From Syntrophobacterales bacterium (GTDB lineage Bacteria > Desulfobacterota > Syntrophobacteria > BM002): a stretch of DNA of 7,151 bases. The DNA is taken from assembly GCA_030613915.1 (NCBI GenBank), contig JAUWKY010000119.1, positions 1 to 7,151 of the forward strand. Reading direction: 5' to 3'. The notes beneath the pieces were generated by a model that saw only the letters and a list, made by a program, of their open reading frames with translations, was not told the DNA's origin and did no database searches. A program made the translations under genes and the position numbers. Positions within the stretch are counted from its first letter, which is position 1; the number at the start of each line of letters is the position of its first letter. Shown piece after piece: positions 6,243 to 7,151 of this stretch.

Positions 6243-7151
6243 ATGGAAGAACGGCTATTCAATGGAGAAGAAAGGGACGAAGAGGTTGGCTTCGACGCCA
6301 GCCTACGCCCTCTCAGCCTTGCTGAATTTGTCGGTCAAGAGAGGATTAAAGACAACCTGAAAGTCTTCATTGAAGCTGCAAGGGGCCGACATGAGGCCCT
6401 TGACCACGTTCTTGTCCATGGCTTTCCTGGCCTGGGCAAAACCACTATTGCCCATATAATCTCCCAGGAACTCAATGTTAACATCCGGACGACCTCGGGG
6501 CCGGTGCTGGAACGGGCCGGAGATCTCGCCGCCATCCTCACCAACCTGGAATCTCGCGATGTCCTGTTCATTGATGAGATTCACCGGTTGAATTATGTGG
6601 TGGAGGAAGTCCTCTACCCTGCCATGGAGGACTTTCAGTTGGATCTCATTATCGGCCAGGGGCCCAGTGCCAGGACCGTAAGGTTGGACGTGCCCCAGTT
6701 TACCCTGGTGGGCGCCACCACCCGCGCCGGGCTCCTGACTCCGCCTCTTCGTGATCGCTTCGGGGTGGTAGTGCGCCTGGAGTTCTATAACCCGGAAGAT
6801 CTCGCTCTTATTGTCAGCCGCGCCGCCAGGATCCTCGGCATCTCCATTGATGAGAGTGGAGCCTTTGAAATCGCCCGGCGATCCCGCGGCACGCCCAGGG
6901 TGGCCAACCGGCTCCTGCGCCGGGTACGTGACTACGCCCAGGTGCGAGCTGACGGCGTTATTAACCGACCAGTAACCGATGCCGCCCTGAAGATGCTCGG
7001 GGTGGATGAAAAGGGACTGGACAAAATGGACCGTAAGATTCTCCTTACCCTCATCGAAAAATTTGACGGTGGTCCCGTTGGAGTCGATACCCTGTCAACC
7101 GTAGTGGGTGAGGAGAGGGACACTTTGGAAGATGTCTATGAACCTTATCTG
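6243..7151 (+). CDS. ruvB: Holliday junction branch-migration ATPase RuvB (3' end cut by window)
   Basis: RuvB is the hexameric AAA+ motor that pulls DNA through the RuvA-bound junction. The frame is open from ATG 6243 to the window edge, giving 303 residues; about 30-40 should be missing compared with E. coli (336). Motifs in order: the N-terminal segment [12 protein letters not shown] (21-32), Walker [10 protein letters not shown] (60-68), the [19 protein letters not shown] segment (84-102), Walker [11 protein letters not shown] (107-116), sensor 1 LVGATTRAG (155-163), the arginine-finger region PLRDRFG (168-174), sensor 2 [18 protein letters not shown] (215-232), and the start of the winged-helix domain ([21 protein letters not shown], 260-280). 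Walker A reads GFPGLGKT where the family usually has GPPGLGKT. The start fits the family N-terminus; the ribosome binding site is weak and lies in a repeat arm. Confidence 0.96.
   Translation, partial: MEERLFNGEERDEEVGFDASLRPLSLAEFVGQERIKDNLKVFIEAARGRHEALDHVLVHGFPGLGKTTIAHIISQELNVNIRTTSGPVLERAGDLAAILTNLESRDVLFIDEIHRLNYVVEEVLYPAMEDFQLDLIIGQGPSARTVRLDVPQFTLVGATTRAGLLTPPLRDRFGVVVRLEFYNPEDLALIVSRAARILGISIDESGAFEIARRSRGTPRVANRLLRRVRDYAQVRADGVINRPVTDAALKMLGVDEKGLDKMDRKILLTLIEKFDGGPVGVDTLSTVVGEERDTLEDVYEPYL

Noticed and set aside
6303..6584. Minus-strand frames opposite ruvB
   Set aside because: They are antisense to the well-conserved RuvB ATPase domain.

Overview
The window is a bacterial chromosomal segment with ordinary housekeeping genes and unusual spaces between them. 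A CIRCE-controlled groES-groEL operon and the order rlmE, yebC, ruvC, ruvA, ruvB, together with the protein sequences, suggest a deltaproteobacterium in the broad sense (Desulfobacterota or a relative). That placement is an inference from protein character and synteny, not a search result.

Layout. Positions 1-128 hold short degenerate repeats. Positions 129-314 hold a MITE-like palindromic element flanked by CTAG. A strong GNRA-loop terminator (332-363) closes the minus-strand groES-groEL operon (398-2504). The operon is headed by a perfect CIRCE operator (2569-2597) and a probable sigma-70 type promoter (2607-2635). A 570-base divergent gap made largely of 7-base repeats separates it from the plus-strand genes: rlmE (3168-3758), yebC (3815-4564), ruvC (4816-5316), ruvA (5313-5915, ATGA overlap with ruvC) and ruvB (6243 to the window end, cut off at the 3' side).

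How the genes work together. GroES and GroEL form the chaperonin, repressed by HrcA through CIRCE. RlmE methylates 23S rRNA, and YebC belongs to the YebC/TACO1 family tied to translation and, in older work, to transcription control. RuvA and RuvB form the Holliday-junction branch-migration motor, and RuvC is the resolvase. RuvC carries Asn where E. coli has the catalytic Asp138, and RuvB has a Phe inside its Walker A motif. Both changes are visible in the reading frame.

The most unusual signal is in the non-coding DNA. Nearly every larger gap carries short runs (3-5 units) of degenerate tandem repeats with a strict 7-base period. The word differs from run to run, and some runs recur in inverted orientation elsewhere in the window. 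The ruvA-ruvB gap is bounded by a 27-base inverted pair with one mismatch, built from such heptamers. Its right arm ends five bases before the ruvB start codon. These arrays resemble in form the heptanucleotide STRR repeats of cyanobacteria, but I do not recognise them as a named family here.
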